Assembly (NCBI RefSeq): GCF_000244915.1
Contig: NZ_CM001442.1
Coordinates: 5,642,001-5,706,000 of the forward strand
Direction: 5' to 3'
Origin: Bradyrhizobium sp. WSM471
GTDB taxonomy: Bacteria; Pseudomonadota; Alphaproteobacteria; Rhizobiales; Xanthobacteraceae
Length of the DNA stretch: 64,000 nt
The notes under the pieces were generated by a model. That model did no database searches. It was not told where the DNA came from and saw only the letters and a list, made by a program, of their open reading frames with translations. Each line of letters starts with the position of its first letter. The stretch's first letter is position 1. Shown here piece by piece: positions 16,791-25,594 of this stretch. Position numbers and translations under genes: made by a program.

Positions 16791-17351
16791 TCAATCCTCG
16801 GTTCCGGCTCCTCCGCGATGCGAAAGTGACTGATCCGGAGGGTACGACGGATCCGTCAACAATGGCGCAATGAACGTATGGAGGTTTGATCCACCAAACA
16901 GATAGGCTGCTATTCCGGCCGTTTGCGCAGCAGCAAGATCGCTTTGCTTGTCGCCGATCATGAAGCTACCATCGATATCCACCGCGTACCGCTCAAGGAG
17001 GGCTCTGATCATCCCCGGCTGCGGCTTACGACAGTTGCAGAGGACACGGTAACGCTCAACCAGACCTTCGGGGTGATGGGGGCAAAATTCGAACGCATCG
17101 ATACGGGCACCAACGATAGCAAGTTCACGCGACATCCATTCGTGCAGATTGCGTACATGCCGCTCCTCGTAAAACCCCCTCGCGATTCCTGACTGATTGG
17201 TCACGACAAACGCGAAATACCCTGCGTCATTGACTGCTTTGACGGCCTCTTGGGCTCCTTCTACCCACCGGATCTTGCCGGGATCGAAAGCATAGCCATC
17301 GTCCTCATTGAGGACGCCATCACGATCGAAAAATACCGCCGGACGCTTCAA
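16791..17351 (-). CDS. gmhB: D-glycero-beta-D-manno-heptose 1,7-bisphosphate 7-phosphatase-like HAD protein
   Basis: 186 residues. HAD motif I is FFDRDGVLNEDDGY with Asp9 and Asp11; motif II is VVTNQSGIARG; motif IV is MIGDKQSDLAAA. The Zn-binding loop of GmhB is present (CPHHPEG, then CNCRKPQPG). GmhB removes the 7-phosphate during ADP-heptose synthesis for LPS core. No gmhA, hldE or waaD homologue is nearby, and the gene sits in an accessory stretch. It could be a second copy serving surface sugars, or act on histidinol phosphate or another sugar bisphosphate. Confidence 0.88.
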   Translation of the reverse strand: MKRPAVFFDRDGVLNEDDGYAFDPGKIRWVEGAQEAVKAVNDAGYFAFVVTNQSGIARGFYEERHVRNLHEWMSRELAIVGARIDAFEFCPHHPEGLVERYRVLCNCRKPQPGMIRALLERYAVDIDGSFMIGDKQSDLAAAQTAGIAAYLFGGSNLHTFIAPLLTDPSYPPDQSLSHRGGAGTED

Positions 17352-17719
17352 ATCTCACAGGCCCAAGTTGGAGGGATGCCGGATCTTCCGACAATCACGG
17401 CTTTATTTCAACAATTCATGCGACCGGACAACATCGCTGCGAGCGCCTCTTGCATCTAGGTCTTCTGTTCATGTGTGAATTGGCTTCGTTTTGTCGGTTT
17501 AATACTTCTTACCCTAAGAGCGTGAGAACAAGAGCCATTCCTGCCGCTAAAACGAGCAAGATTGTTGCTGCAGATATGACTGGCCTTCATCCGGGATTGG
17601 AGCGTTACTGATTCGACCGGGCGCCATCATCGATCGTAGCGCCGGTATCTCGCCTCGCGGACGCGGGGCTTCAGGCAGTGCGGCGGGGAGCGCCGCTGTC
17701 CTTGGAGTAGGAGATACCC
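17352..17719. other. Gap before the recombination operon
   Basis: No gene is supported. On the minus strand near 17510-17575 a short frame encodes a purely hydrophobic stretch (ATILLVLAAGMALVLTLLG) ending in TAA, but it has no visible start. GGAGTAGGAGA at its right end is the ribosome site of the YqaJ gene. Confidence 0.4.
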
Positions 17720-18583
17720 GTGCGTAGCGTACAGAGTGAAGGCCCCGACGGGCCACAGCATCAGATTATCAGATTCAACCCGAACGACCGGCGGCATTTC
17801 ATCGGCGGCTCGGATGCCCGCACCATCATGGGGGATGACCAGGAGAACCTCATCCGCCTTTGGCGAGAAAAACGCGGCGAAATCGAATCGCAGGATCTCT
17901 CAGACAATCTGATCGTCCAGCTCGGGACCGTGACGGAGGTCTTGAACCGCGCCTGGTACCAGCGCACGAGCGGTCACACCGTCAAAGACATCCAGAAGCG
18001 CATTCGCCATCCCATCCACAAATGGATGGCCGCAACGTTGGATGGGACCGTCGAGCAGACCGGCGCCGTCTTCGAAGCCAAGTTCATGCTGCCCTGGGCC
18101 TTTACCGAGGAAGCTGCGGCCGAGAAGCACATGGCGCAGCTACAGCACAACATGTGGGTCACCGCGTCCCGCAGCGCGGTGCTATCGATCATCACCGGTG
18201 GCGGCAAATGGGTCGAGATCACAATCCACGCCGATCCGCTCTATCAGCACCTCCTGCTCACGGCCGAAAAGAAGTTCTGGCGGTGCGTCCAAACCGGCGA
18301 GCCGCCCATCCTCTTCAATATCGAAACACCCCGCCCAAGGCTCGAGGCGGTCAAGGTCGTCGATATGTCGACCTCCAACCAATGGGCTGAGCTGGCGGCG
18401 ACCTACCTGCGGACGCGAGAAGCCCATGGCGAGCACGAGACCGCCAAAGCGGATCTGAAAAAGCTGATGCCGGAGGATGCCAAGGAGGCGACCGGCCACG
18501 GCATCAAAGCCAAGCGCTCGAAGTCGGGCGCGATCAGCTTCGAGACCCAGCTGGCGGAGGGCTCCCATGCACCAGTCCAGTGA
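17720..18583 (+). CDS. YqaJ-family viral recombinase (phage-type exonuclease)
   Basis: 287 residues from GTG 17720, with AGGAGA at 17709-17714. The conserved opening [15 protein letters not shown] at residues ~28-42 and the PD-(D/E)xK active-site strand ([18 protein letters not shown], Asp and Glu-x-Lys) mark it as a YqaJ/lambda-exo-like nuclease. It should chew one strand of double-stranded ends and hand the 3' tail to an annealing protein. The next gene, overlapping by 17 bases, encodes just such a protein (ERF type). The pair is a phage recombination system without other phage genes beside it. Confidence 0.87.
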   Translation: MRSVQSEGPDGPQHQIIRFNPNDRRHFIGGSDARTIMGDDQENLIRLWREKRGEIESQDLSDNLIVQLGTVTEVLNRAWYQRTSGHTVKDIQKRIRHPIHKWMAATLDGTVEQTGAVFEAKFMLPWAFTEEAAAEKHMAQLQHNMWVTASRSAVLSIITGGGKWVEITIHADPLYQHLLLTAEKKFWRCVQTGEPPILFNIETPRPRLEAVKVVDMSTSNQWAELAATYLRTREAHGEHETAKADLKKLMPEDAKEATGHGIKAKRSKSGAISFETQLAEGSHAPVQ

Positions 18584-19712
18584 GCGCATCGGGACCATCG
18601 CAGCCGCACTCGCTCGGGCCCAAGGTGAACTGATGAACCCCGAGAAGACCCTGACCGCCGTCATCAGGTCGCCCTTCCCGCGGGAGGAAGACCGGACTTT
18701 CCGGTACGCCTCCCTCGCGAACGGCTTGGACATCATCCGCAAAACCCTGAGTCAGCAGGAGATCGCCACCATCCAGACCACGCGGATCGAGCAGCCAACC
18801 GGGCAGATCCACCTCACCACCCTGCTCGCCCACGCTTCAGGCGAATGGATCTCCTCGGACCTCCCGGTCTGCGCCTCCAAGGAGGTCGAAGCGCCGCACC
18901 GAATGGGGGCTGCGCTGACCTATGCCCGGCGCTATGCCCTGTTTGCCTTGGTCGGAATTGCCGGGGAGGATGATCTGGACGCCCCGGACCTCATCGCAGC
19001 GCCTCCCGCCGCCGAACCACAGATCGCACCAGGACCGAAAGGCAAGCCACTCAAACCGGTTCTGAACCGCCCTCCTGTCCTTCCGCCTGACCGCTCCGCT
19101 GAGTTATTAAATCGGCTCTTGGGCGAGCTTGCGGTGCGCGAAGGGGGCGAGCACCTGCTCGCCTGGGCCAAGATCAGCCTCCCGCTCAAGAACACTCTTC
19201 TGGAGGCAGACGCCCGCGTTCTCGAAGCTGCCTACCAGAAGAGGCTCGAGGAAGCCGTTCTTCCCGATCTCAATATAGCAGACCAACAACCCCGGGTGGC
19301 GGCTGGAAGACGCGACGTTGAGGAGCCTGCCAAGGCCTCGCCCGGAGTAGAGGTCGGCCTCGCCTTCCCGAAAGAGCCGCCTCGGAGACGAAGCAAGGAT
19401 CACCTCGGCTTTATTCGCAGCCAGGGTTGTCTGGTCTGCCAGAAGACCCCCGCCGATGCGCATCACCTCAAGTTTGCTCAACCAAGAACGTTAGGCCGCA
19501 AGGTAAGCGACGAGTTCACGGTGCCGCTTTGTCGATCACATCATCAATCGCTGCACAGACATGGGAACGAAAAAGCTTGGTGGACTAATCTACAGATCGC
19601 TCCTCTGCCGATCGCAAAGGAGCTTTGGGATTCGAGCCCCGTCAATCTGATGAACAGCGAAACAGCTGCAGCACCGTCGCCGCGACCGGCATCGGGGGTG
19701 CAAGGTCAATGA
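18567..19712 (+). CDS. ERF-family single-strand annealing protein fused to a C-terminal HNH-like zinc domain
   Basis: 381 residues from ATG 18567 (GGCGGAGGG upstream); the longer frame to 18477 only shadows the gene before. The N-terminal half is an ERF domain: [55 protein letters not shown]. Residues ~285-370 carry [16 protein letters not shown] and [15 protein letters not shown], the Cys/His layout of the HNH-like DUF968 nuclease found in phage proteins. ERF anneals complementary single strands; the HNH-like tail could cut or bind DNA. Normally the two are separate proteins. The stop overlaps the next start (ATGA). Confidence 0.82.
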   Translation: MHQSSERIGTIAAALARAQGELMNPEKTLTAVIRSPFPREEDRTFRYASLANGLDIIRKTLSQQEIATIQTTRIEQPTGQIHLTTLLAHASGEWISSDLPVCASKEVEAPHRMGAALTYARRYALFALVGIAGEDDLDAPDLIAAPPAAEPQIAPGPKGKPLKPVLNRPPVLPPDRSAELLNRLLGELAVREGGEHLLAWAKISLPLKNTLLEADARVLEAAYQKRLEEAVLPDLNIADQQPRVAAGRRDVEEPAKASPGVEVGLAFPKEPPRRRSKDHLGFIRSQGCLVCQKTPADAHHLKFAQPRTLGRKVSDEFTVPLCRSHHQSLHRHGNEKAWWTNLQIAPLPIAKELWDSSPVNLMNSETAAAPSPRPASGVQGQ

Positions 19713-20299
19713 ATGGTTCTCTCAACCTTCGTAAGCCGCAGTTGGCCAGCGTCTTGCCGCCTCAATTCAAGGCGCTGTGTCCTCCGCCGCAACTTCTTCC
19801 CGGCGAAGACATTGATGATTATCAGGCTATTCAGGCAGCCATTTTCTGCGACCTAGATCCCCAGTCCGCGGTCGAGTGGTTGCTCGCCGTCGACATCGCC
19901 GAGCTCTCCTGGGAGATGCAACGTTACCGGGTTCTCCGGCATAGGCTCCTGAGCACCTATCGCCAAAAGGCCGTCGAGATGACCCTTCGCAGGGTCGATC
20001 TCGCAGGCATCGCCCCGGATTTCCAGGATGTAGCCGAAATCTACACCATTGGTAACGCGCTGGACTGGCAATTGGATGCTTCTGCGGCGCTCGACATCGA
20101 GGCGCGCCTTCGATCGTACGGCTTCGATCAACATGCTATCAACATGGAAGTGTACGTTCAGGCGCGAGAGCTCTTTTCCCTGTTTGAAGCGCTTCTAAGT
20201 GGAGCTCAGCTCCGTCGTCTGCTGTTGATGAAGGAGATAACTCAGCTCAGACATACGAGCAAGACGCATCGGACGATTGGTCGCTCAGAGAACTCCTAA
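19709..20299 (+). CDS. Hypothetical protein, third gene of the recombination operon
   Basis: 196 residues from ATG 19709, overlapping the ERF stop as ATGA. It is mostly helical and acidic ([23 protein letters not shown], then [21 protein letters not shown]). The pattern 'LLPGED...V.DIAEL.WE..R.R..' recurs in small alphaproteobacterial proteins I have seen described only as hypothetical. No catalytic motif is visible. Its last ~45 codons have a second, degenerate copy just downstream (see the following gap). Function unknown; the operon suggests a link to phage recombination. Confidence 0.7.
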   Translation: MNGSLNLRKPQLASVLPPQFKALCPPPQLLPGEDIDDYQAIQAAIFCDLDPQSAVEWLLAVDIAELSWEMQRYRVLRHRLLSTYRQKAVEMTLRRVDLAGIAPDFQDVAEIYTIGNALDWQLDASAALDIEARLRSYGFDQHAINMEVYVQARELFSLFEALLSGAQLRRLLLMKEITQLRHTSKTHRTIGRSENS

Positions 20300-20631
20300 C
20301 TCTGTTTGATGGGCTGCTGAACGATGCGCAAATTCGACGTCCATTGTTGCTAGAGGACACCGATAAGTTCCGGCGTTCAGCAAGATGCGCCTCAGTCGCA
20401 AACTGTTTGAGCAAGCTCAACGAAAGCGAAAAATCATCACATGATCGACATCAAAAGCTTCTTCGCCGAAAGGAACTTTCACTTACGTGGCGATGTGCCA
20501 TCGAGGTATCGGGTCATCCAAAGGATCGTCGCTAGTCCATGGTCTCGCCGAGCGCACCTCGCCAGATGCGCAGAGGCATCCTGTTCCCTGCGCGTCGCAA
20601 ACCGCGGTTAATTCCAATGCCTGACGCTCTA
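20300..20631. other. Gap with a degenerate duplicate of the preceding gene's 3' end
   Basis: At 20287-20345 the + strand, in a different frame, encodes [20 protein letters not shown]. This mirrors [20 protein letters not shown] in the gene before (about 20164-20223). It looks like a partial tandem duplication or an overlapping remnant. No start codon or ribosome site supports a separate gene. Confidence 0.45.
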
Positions 20632-21945
20632 CTACCGCTTCGAGTAGAACCCCTTCATAGGAATGGTTGCCAAGTCCCTGTAATCTACCACTGGAATAGA
20701 TTCGACATCGACTCCCTGCACGTCGCGAAGCCGATCAACAAGCCAGCTCCCCTCGGCATCAGCGAAATACACTGCAAATTTACCCCGGCTGGTGCTGAGG
20801 AGTTCAGCAGAACCCGCCTTTGAGGGGGAAATTTCGTCGAACGGGTACTCCCTTTCGGCACGCACCGCAACGAATCCGTGCGGTTTGTCCTTCAGCCAAC
20901 GCCGTGTTGAGGCAGCTATAGTTTGGGCAATGATCTCGTACCCACCCGCCAACGGGTGGCTATCATTTTCCGGATAGATCTCGGGATGGGTTTTCACCGC
21001 GTTTTGCAGCGGTAGGAGAACGTCGACGAACTCTCCTCCCGCCTTTTCGATGGCGTTCTTCAGCTTCAAAGCATTTTCCGCCTCGCTCCTCGTTAGAGTC
21101 GCGTAGGTGTTGTCAAGTTGCACTTGCTGTGCAGTCAGCAATGGCAAGAATACGAGTTCTTTGGTGGGGATTATTGTGAACAGCAAATGCACGCCGGATT
21201 TTTTGGCCTTCTCGACCATCAGTTCACTGATGCGCGCCATCAATTTATAGCCCAGCATTGCTTGAGGGCTTGCCGGATCGTTAGACACGAGCCGCATCCC
21301 AGGAGTGAACTCGAGCGGCTGCCCGCTCTCTAGAGCGGTTTTCCACGTTCGGTCCGGAGGAGTCATGTAGATGCCCCGGGCGAGTTCTAAACCGTTTAGC
21401 AGATAATTCCACTGCTTGACCTTGCGTGCCATCACAATGGAATTGAGCGAATCGTTATAGCCATTGAACGCGATCACAACGATCTGCGGTCTGAATTGCA
21501 GCGCGTAATCGAGGGCGCCAAATTCCTGTACCGGCCCCCAGCCTCCGGTGGCCATGTTATAGACGAGAGCCTGCTTGTCTCGAAGGAGTTGTTGCATTTG
21601 ACTCGGCCAGTTCTCCTCCAGCACAGCGTTGTTGCCGTAAGTGGTACTGCTGCCGAGTGTCACAACGTCAACATAGCTTGGGACATATCGATTTCGAAAA
21701 CCCAGGACGTCGTTCGGACCGATACCCAGTCTGTCGGGATATAGCTGTGGGGCACGATGCGCCGCCAGCGGATCGAGCAACACGAAGCCGTCCGGTCCCG
21801 GCTCGGCGGGTCGGTTAAAGATGTTTTCGTAAAAGGGTGATGGCGTGGTCGGCAGAAGCCATGGCGCGAATAGCCATACCAACCCCAATGCACACTCGAT
21901 AGCGAACAACGTCACCGTGAATGTAAAGAAGGCCTTCTTGCGCAT
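20632..21945 (-). CDS. SGNH/GDSL-type hydrolase (acyl esterase or acyltransferase)
   Basis: 437 residues from ATG 21945, with GGGAGGGG close ahead. An N-terminal membrane span (residues ~5-28) is followed by a large extracytoplasmic domain. SGNH blocks are present: VVTLGSSTTYG (nucleophile Ser), the Asn block IAFNGYNDS, and a C-terminal Asp-x-His, NDSHPLAGGYEII. Membrane-anchored SGNH proteins next to acyltransferases usually add or remove O-acetyl groups on surface polysaccharide. The neighbours are an acyltransferase-3 and a second SGNH protein, so a common decoration function is likely. Confidence 0.78.
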   Translation of the reverse strand: MRKKAFFTFTVTLFAIECALGLVWLFAPWLLPTTPSPFYENIFNRPAEPGPDGFVLLDPLAAHRAPQLYPDRLGIGPNDVLGFRNRYVPSYVDVVTLGSSTTYGNNAVLEENWPSQMQQLLRDKQALVYNMATGGWGPVQEFGALDYALQFRPQIVVIAFNGYNDSLNSIVMARKVKQWNYLLNGLELARGIYMTPPDRTWKTALESGQPLEFTPGMRLVSNDPASPQAMLGYKLMARISELMVEKAKKSGVHLLFTIIPTKELVFLPLLTAQQVQLDNTYATLTRSEAENALKLKNAIEKAGGEFVDVLLPLQNAVKTHPEIYPENDSHPLAGGYEIIAQTIAASTRRWLKDKPHGFVAVRAEREYPFDEISPSKAGSAELLSTSRGKFAVYFADAEGSWLVDRLRDVQGVDVESIPVVDYRDLATIPMKGFYSKR

Positions 21946-22007
21946 CACCCCTCCCGATCCGCCCCAATCCCTCGGGTTATCCAGCGTTAAGAATTTCGCG
22001 CGCAACC

Positions 22008-23114
22008 CTAGTCGCGCTGCAATGCCCAATTGTCTGAAGCCAGCGGCCGAGTGGCTTCAACCTCTTGGTGTTGACCGCTTGCGACTGCTGTGCAACGGCC
22101 GGGTTCCGGTTGATAGCTCGGCCTCGCGGCCAAAATTGGCTTTTCAAAAAACTCGTAAAACACGGTGCAATACGAGATTGTCGCGGCAAGGACCAGAGCA
22201 ATGCGCATCGATGCTGGAAGCGCCATCATTCGATCGATCAACAACGCAGCGAAGATGGCGTGAAAAAGGTACAGTGAATATGAAATACGCCCTAGGTAGA
22301 AACTGGCGCTGCTGAGGAGTGAACTCGAAGTAATCCGCTTGTCGAAATTCTCCGCGAGCAAGATCAACGAGATGCCGAAAGCGGCGGCCAGCGGAGAAAA
22401 AAGCCAGTGCAGCGTTGCTCTGGTACCGATAACCCACAAATCTGCCGATAAAGCAGCGGCCGCGATAAAGGGCAACAGTACCGCGTGGGTACGATTCACG
22501 CGGACATTCAGCGCGCGCAAGATGACACCATACGCAATGGCGTCAACTCGGAATAAAACGACACGGCGAACGTCCGATCCCCAGTGAGATGAATCGCCAA
22601 GGCTCTGACGTATCACTGTAATGATCAAAATGAACGCCAGACCTAGCAGGACTAGGTTTTTCGCTGACGGAGATACGAAGGGCCTCGCGATGAGCAGCAC
22701 GGCAGGAAAAATGATGTAAAACCATTCCTCTACGCTAAGGCTCCAAGCCACAGGGTAGTAGTCAACCAAGTTGCTTTGTTTAAAGAAGTTCTGACAATAA
22801 ACGAGATATCGATAGAAGTCCGCAGTACCGAGTTCACCGACAACGAAAGTCGCACACACCAAGGCAAGAACGTAAGGCGGAATTGTTCGCAACCAGCGTC
22901 TCGCGAGAAAAGTTGGGATCTGACTGAGATTCCGGAAGCAAAGCAATATTTGCGGGGCAAGCACGTACCCCGAGAGGACGAAAAACACTTCGACGCCTAA
23001 AATCGCTACCCCTTCGAGAACGGGATTATTTGGGCGGGTGACAAGAATAAGATGGGGGATAGCGACGGCAATAGCGGCCGTTCCACGCAGTAGATCAAGA
23101 GAGGGGCGCCTCAC
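22008..23114 (-). CDS. Acyltransferase 3 family (OafA/YrhL type) membrane protein
   Basis: 368 residues with about ten membrane segments. The start has RRPSLDLLRGTAAIAVAIPH, in which Arg and His are the conserved residues of the family. Residues ~125-140 carry AWSLSVEEWFYIIFP, the other family hallmark. These enzymes move acyl groups, mostly acetyl, from the cytoplasm to polysaccharide or lipid acceptors outside. The start overlaps the stop of the upstream SGNH gene by 4 bases, so the two are translated together. OafA proteins often carry a fused SGNH domain; here it is a separate protein. Confidence 0.88.
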   Translation of the reverse strand: MRRPSLDLLRGTAAIAVAIPHLILVTRPNNPVLEGVAILGVEVFFVLSGYVLAPQILLCFRNLSQIPTFLARRWLRTIPPYVLALVCATFVVGELGTADFYRYLVYCQNFFKQSNLVDYYPVAWSLSVEEWFYIIFPAVLLIARPFVSPSAKNLVLLGLAFILIITVIRQSLGDSSHWGSDVRRVVLFRVDAIAYGVILRALNVRVNRTHAVLLPFIAAAALSADLWVIGTRATLHWLFSPLAAAFGISLILLAENFDKRITSSSLLSSASFYLGRISYSLYLFHAIFAALLIDRMMALPASMRIALVLAATISYCTVFYEFFEKPILAARPSYQPEPGRCTAVASGQHQEVEATRPLASDNWALQRD

Positions 23115-24337
23115 TGAAGGCTCCGGATCTCGGTGGCAACTGTCTCAGCAATCGCGCGATAACCACTGGCGGACGGATGACCATCGCCCGTTGCGCCCTG
23201 GTAGGGATCGCTGCCCGTTCGAAGCATTGATTGAAGGGATGGCAGAGCGTCGCAAACAGCTATACCGTTGCTCCTCAAGCGCTCTGACACTCTGCTCCGA
23301 GCAGAAATCTCGGACGCCCACAACCGCCGCAGGTGAGTAGTCTGCTCCCCTGGCAAACCCGTCGCTAGCTCGCTGAACGCAAGCTCCTTTGTCGGTATCA
23401 AGACGACGACCAGCTTTGCACTGTTTCGAATTGCCTCGTCCTTCAAGGCTATTATTGAATCGACAGTATTTCTTTCGCCTTCCAAATTTCTGGGGTCCGT
23501 TGGCTCGAGGTTGATCAGACGATAGCTGGGCGTCAGAATAGCCTCAATGCCGTCCTTCTTGAAATCAACGCAGTACGGTGCGGCAAGGACCGTCGCCGAA
23601 GGTTTCGGCATCCTTGAAGCAGCCCGCCTTAGAAAATCGGAGTTTCTCGCGATCCACGGATATTGCAGAGGGCCAAGCGGTGGCCACGAAAGGATGTCCT
23701 TGATCTGTAAAAGCCTTGCATCCGGCACGTACTGAGCCAGCTGACAGTCCATAAACTGCGCCCGTATCCACCAATCCCCGTCAATGTGGTGCGCTGTCGA
23801 GAGAACTTTCAACCACTCGGGGTCGTTACTTTTCAGCCCTTCAATTCCGTTGTCTTTCGCTCGGAAATAAACGTTCAAGTAGGATGATGTGAACTGCGCT
23901 CCAAAATAGAGGCCAACAACAACATACTTGGGACGCAGTGAAAAGATTTCGGATGAAAGCCGGACAAAATGAGGGGGAGCGTATCCACCGAAGGCGATTT
24001 GATACGTAGTTTGCGCAAGGATGGACCCTAACTGCTGAGGCCATGCATTTTCTTTGACGCCTCCCAGGCCATAGGTCTGAGAGTCCCCAATGGCCACAAT
24101 GTCGGCCCGATCGAGAGCCTCCTTGTTGCGCCAGCCCCGTGCATCGTGATCCGAAAAGCCTGGCTTGGGACGTGCTCCTAATGCGGGGTCAGGACCGTAC
24201 ATCGCATTATCAGCGACTCGCTCGACGGGTCGAGTCATCGCTGTCACCGCTCGTGAAGCGATCTCTGCGATAATCAAGGTCAGCGATACCGATAGGGTGA
24301 ACACGGCAGCGCCAATGAGAGCATTACGTACGCGCAT
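23111..24337 (-). CDS. SGNH-type hydrolase (AlgJ/AlgX-like layout)
   Basis: 408 residues. One N-terminal membrane span (residues ~8-30) anchors a periplasmic domain with VAIGDSQTYGLGG (Ser nucleophile), and near the end DGHPSASGYRAIAETVA (Asp and His). The order matches AlgJ-like proteins that work with MBOAT acyltransferases. A decayed MBOAT tail lies directly upstream, with its stop overlapping this ATG by one base. It now pairs with the acyltransferase-3 gene behind it (4-base overlap). Confidence 0.75.
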   Translation of the reverse strand: MRVRNALIGAAVFTLSVSLTLIIAEIASRAVTAMTRPVERVADNAMYGPDPALGARPKPGFSDHDARGWRNKEALDRADIVAIGDSQTYGLGGVKENAWPQQLGSILAQTTYQIAFGGYAPPHFVRLSSEIFSLRPKYVVVGLYFGAQFTSSYLNVYFRAKDNGIEGLKSNDPEWLKVLSTAHHIDGDWWIRAQFMDCQLAQYVPDARLLQIKDILSWPPLGPLQYPWIARNSDFLRRAASRMPKPSATVLAAPYCVDFKKDGIEAILTPSYRLINLEPTDPRNLEGERNTVDSIIALKDEAIRNSAKLVVVLIPTKELAFSELATGLPGEQTTHLRRLWASEISARSRVSERLRSNGIAVCDALPSLQSMLRTGSDPYQGATGDGHPSASGYRAIAETVATEIRSLQ

Positions 24338-24510
24338 CAGAACATCAGATAGATGTGCTGCGCTTGCTTCGTTCCTATCGTGAGCAAAAGCGTGGCAACC
24401 AATGTTAGAGACGTCAGAACTATCGGCCCAAGGAAGGACCGCACCTTGCTAAAAACTTCCACCACAGATGCCAAATGTCCCTGCCTGCATCTTTGAGGTA
24501 ACTCTGGCAT
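24337..24510 (-). pseudogene. C-terminal remnant of an MBOAT (AlgI-like) acyltransferase
   Basis: 57 codons from ATG 24510 to TGA 24337-24339. The end reads VLTSLTLVATLLLTIGTKQAQHIYLMF, a membrane span followed by an IY-F terminus, close to the FIYFxF ending of MBOAT/AlgI proteins. The stop forms TGATG with the start of the SGNH gene, as expected if an algI-like gene once preceded it. The remaining ~450 residues are gone. Identification rests on a short stretch, so confidence is moderate. Confidence 0.45.
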
Positions 24511-25594
24511 TCAGCTAAAGGACGTCATCGCTGTCGTCAACTATTGCTCCACCAGCGGAGCGACATGCGCAGTTCGGCTGCAGCTTCTTCCTTTAACCTA
24601 ATCGGCCGCTCTGGGCTCGTATTCGCCCTCCCAACGCACCAAGGCGCCCCCCGGAATCATGATGGGAGGTGGTGTGAGAGCCCATTCCCTGCGAGAATTG
24701 CCCTATCGCCTTGCAACCGACAGGCGGCAGTTCAACGAGCCCGCTAAAGGGCTCAACGGGACGCGTGGGCGGCGAGGTATCGACTGGACCTTTATGGCCG
24801 GGGCCTGCCGTTCTGTCCAGAGGGGAGATGCCCAGTTCTCTCTCTTAAAAGCGATGCACTTGTCCCACTGGCAGGCTCTCCTTCCGGTCGCCCACCGGAC
24901 GCGGCTGTGAGAGGCCGAAACCAGTGAGAACCATCATCGAACGTCATCACCTTCCCCGGGCGCCGCAGCGCGCCGCTCCGCAATCCACCGCTCTCGGCAG
25001 CGCCCGGGCTTTGGTCCCCACCGCCCGACCAGTGTTCCGCGTTACCGGCTGGCAGAAGGCTGGCCGCGCACGCAAATCCTGCGGCAGCCCTGCAACAAGT
25101 TTTCTCTCGCGGTCACGATCGCGGGCCGTAGAAGGCAAGGCAGCTGCTTCTTGTCCCGCGATCCCAATGCGGAATTTCTTGCGCGCACTTAGCTCGAGAA
25201 TCGTGTCTAGGGTTCTTGAATATGAAGGTTGGGGACGTCAAGGAGTGGGTGTCCGGCGATGGGAAGCCACTTGATCGAATTCGGGTCTGAAAAATAGTTG
25301 ATCACTGTCAAGAATCGCTCGCATCCGACGATGCATCGACGATTTGAATTGCCTTCACATGCTAAGGCACACCCTCTGGCTCAAAGTGGACGTTCACCAC
25401 GAAGCGACGGACACCCCATCCCGCGTCTCGACCCGCGACGCCATCATGAAGTTGCAATCCCCATTCCACGCGGTGTTCCGCAAGCTGAACGAGCCGCGGC
25501 GGATAGCGGCGGCAGACGATGCGCTAACATCATTCTGACGCGCAACGGCTGGCCTTGCCATTACGTTGTGGGATCCGCGCCGCGGGCGGACATC
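24511..25594. other. Gene-poor stretch
   Basis: About 1.1 kb with no gene I can support. Frames on the + strand around 24920-25270 and 25300-25600 have composition unlike that of real proteins here. It may include eroded pieces of the lost MBOAT gene. Confidence 0.4.
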
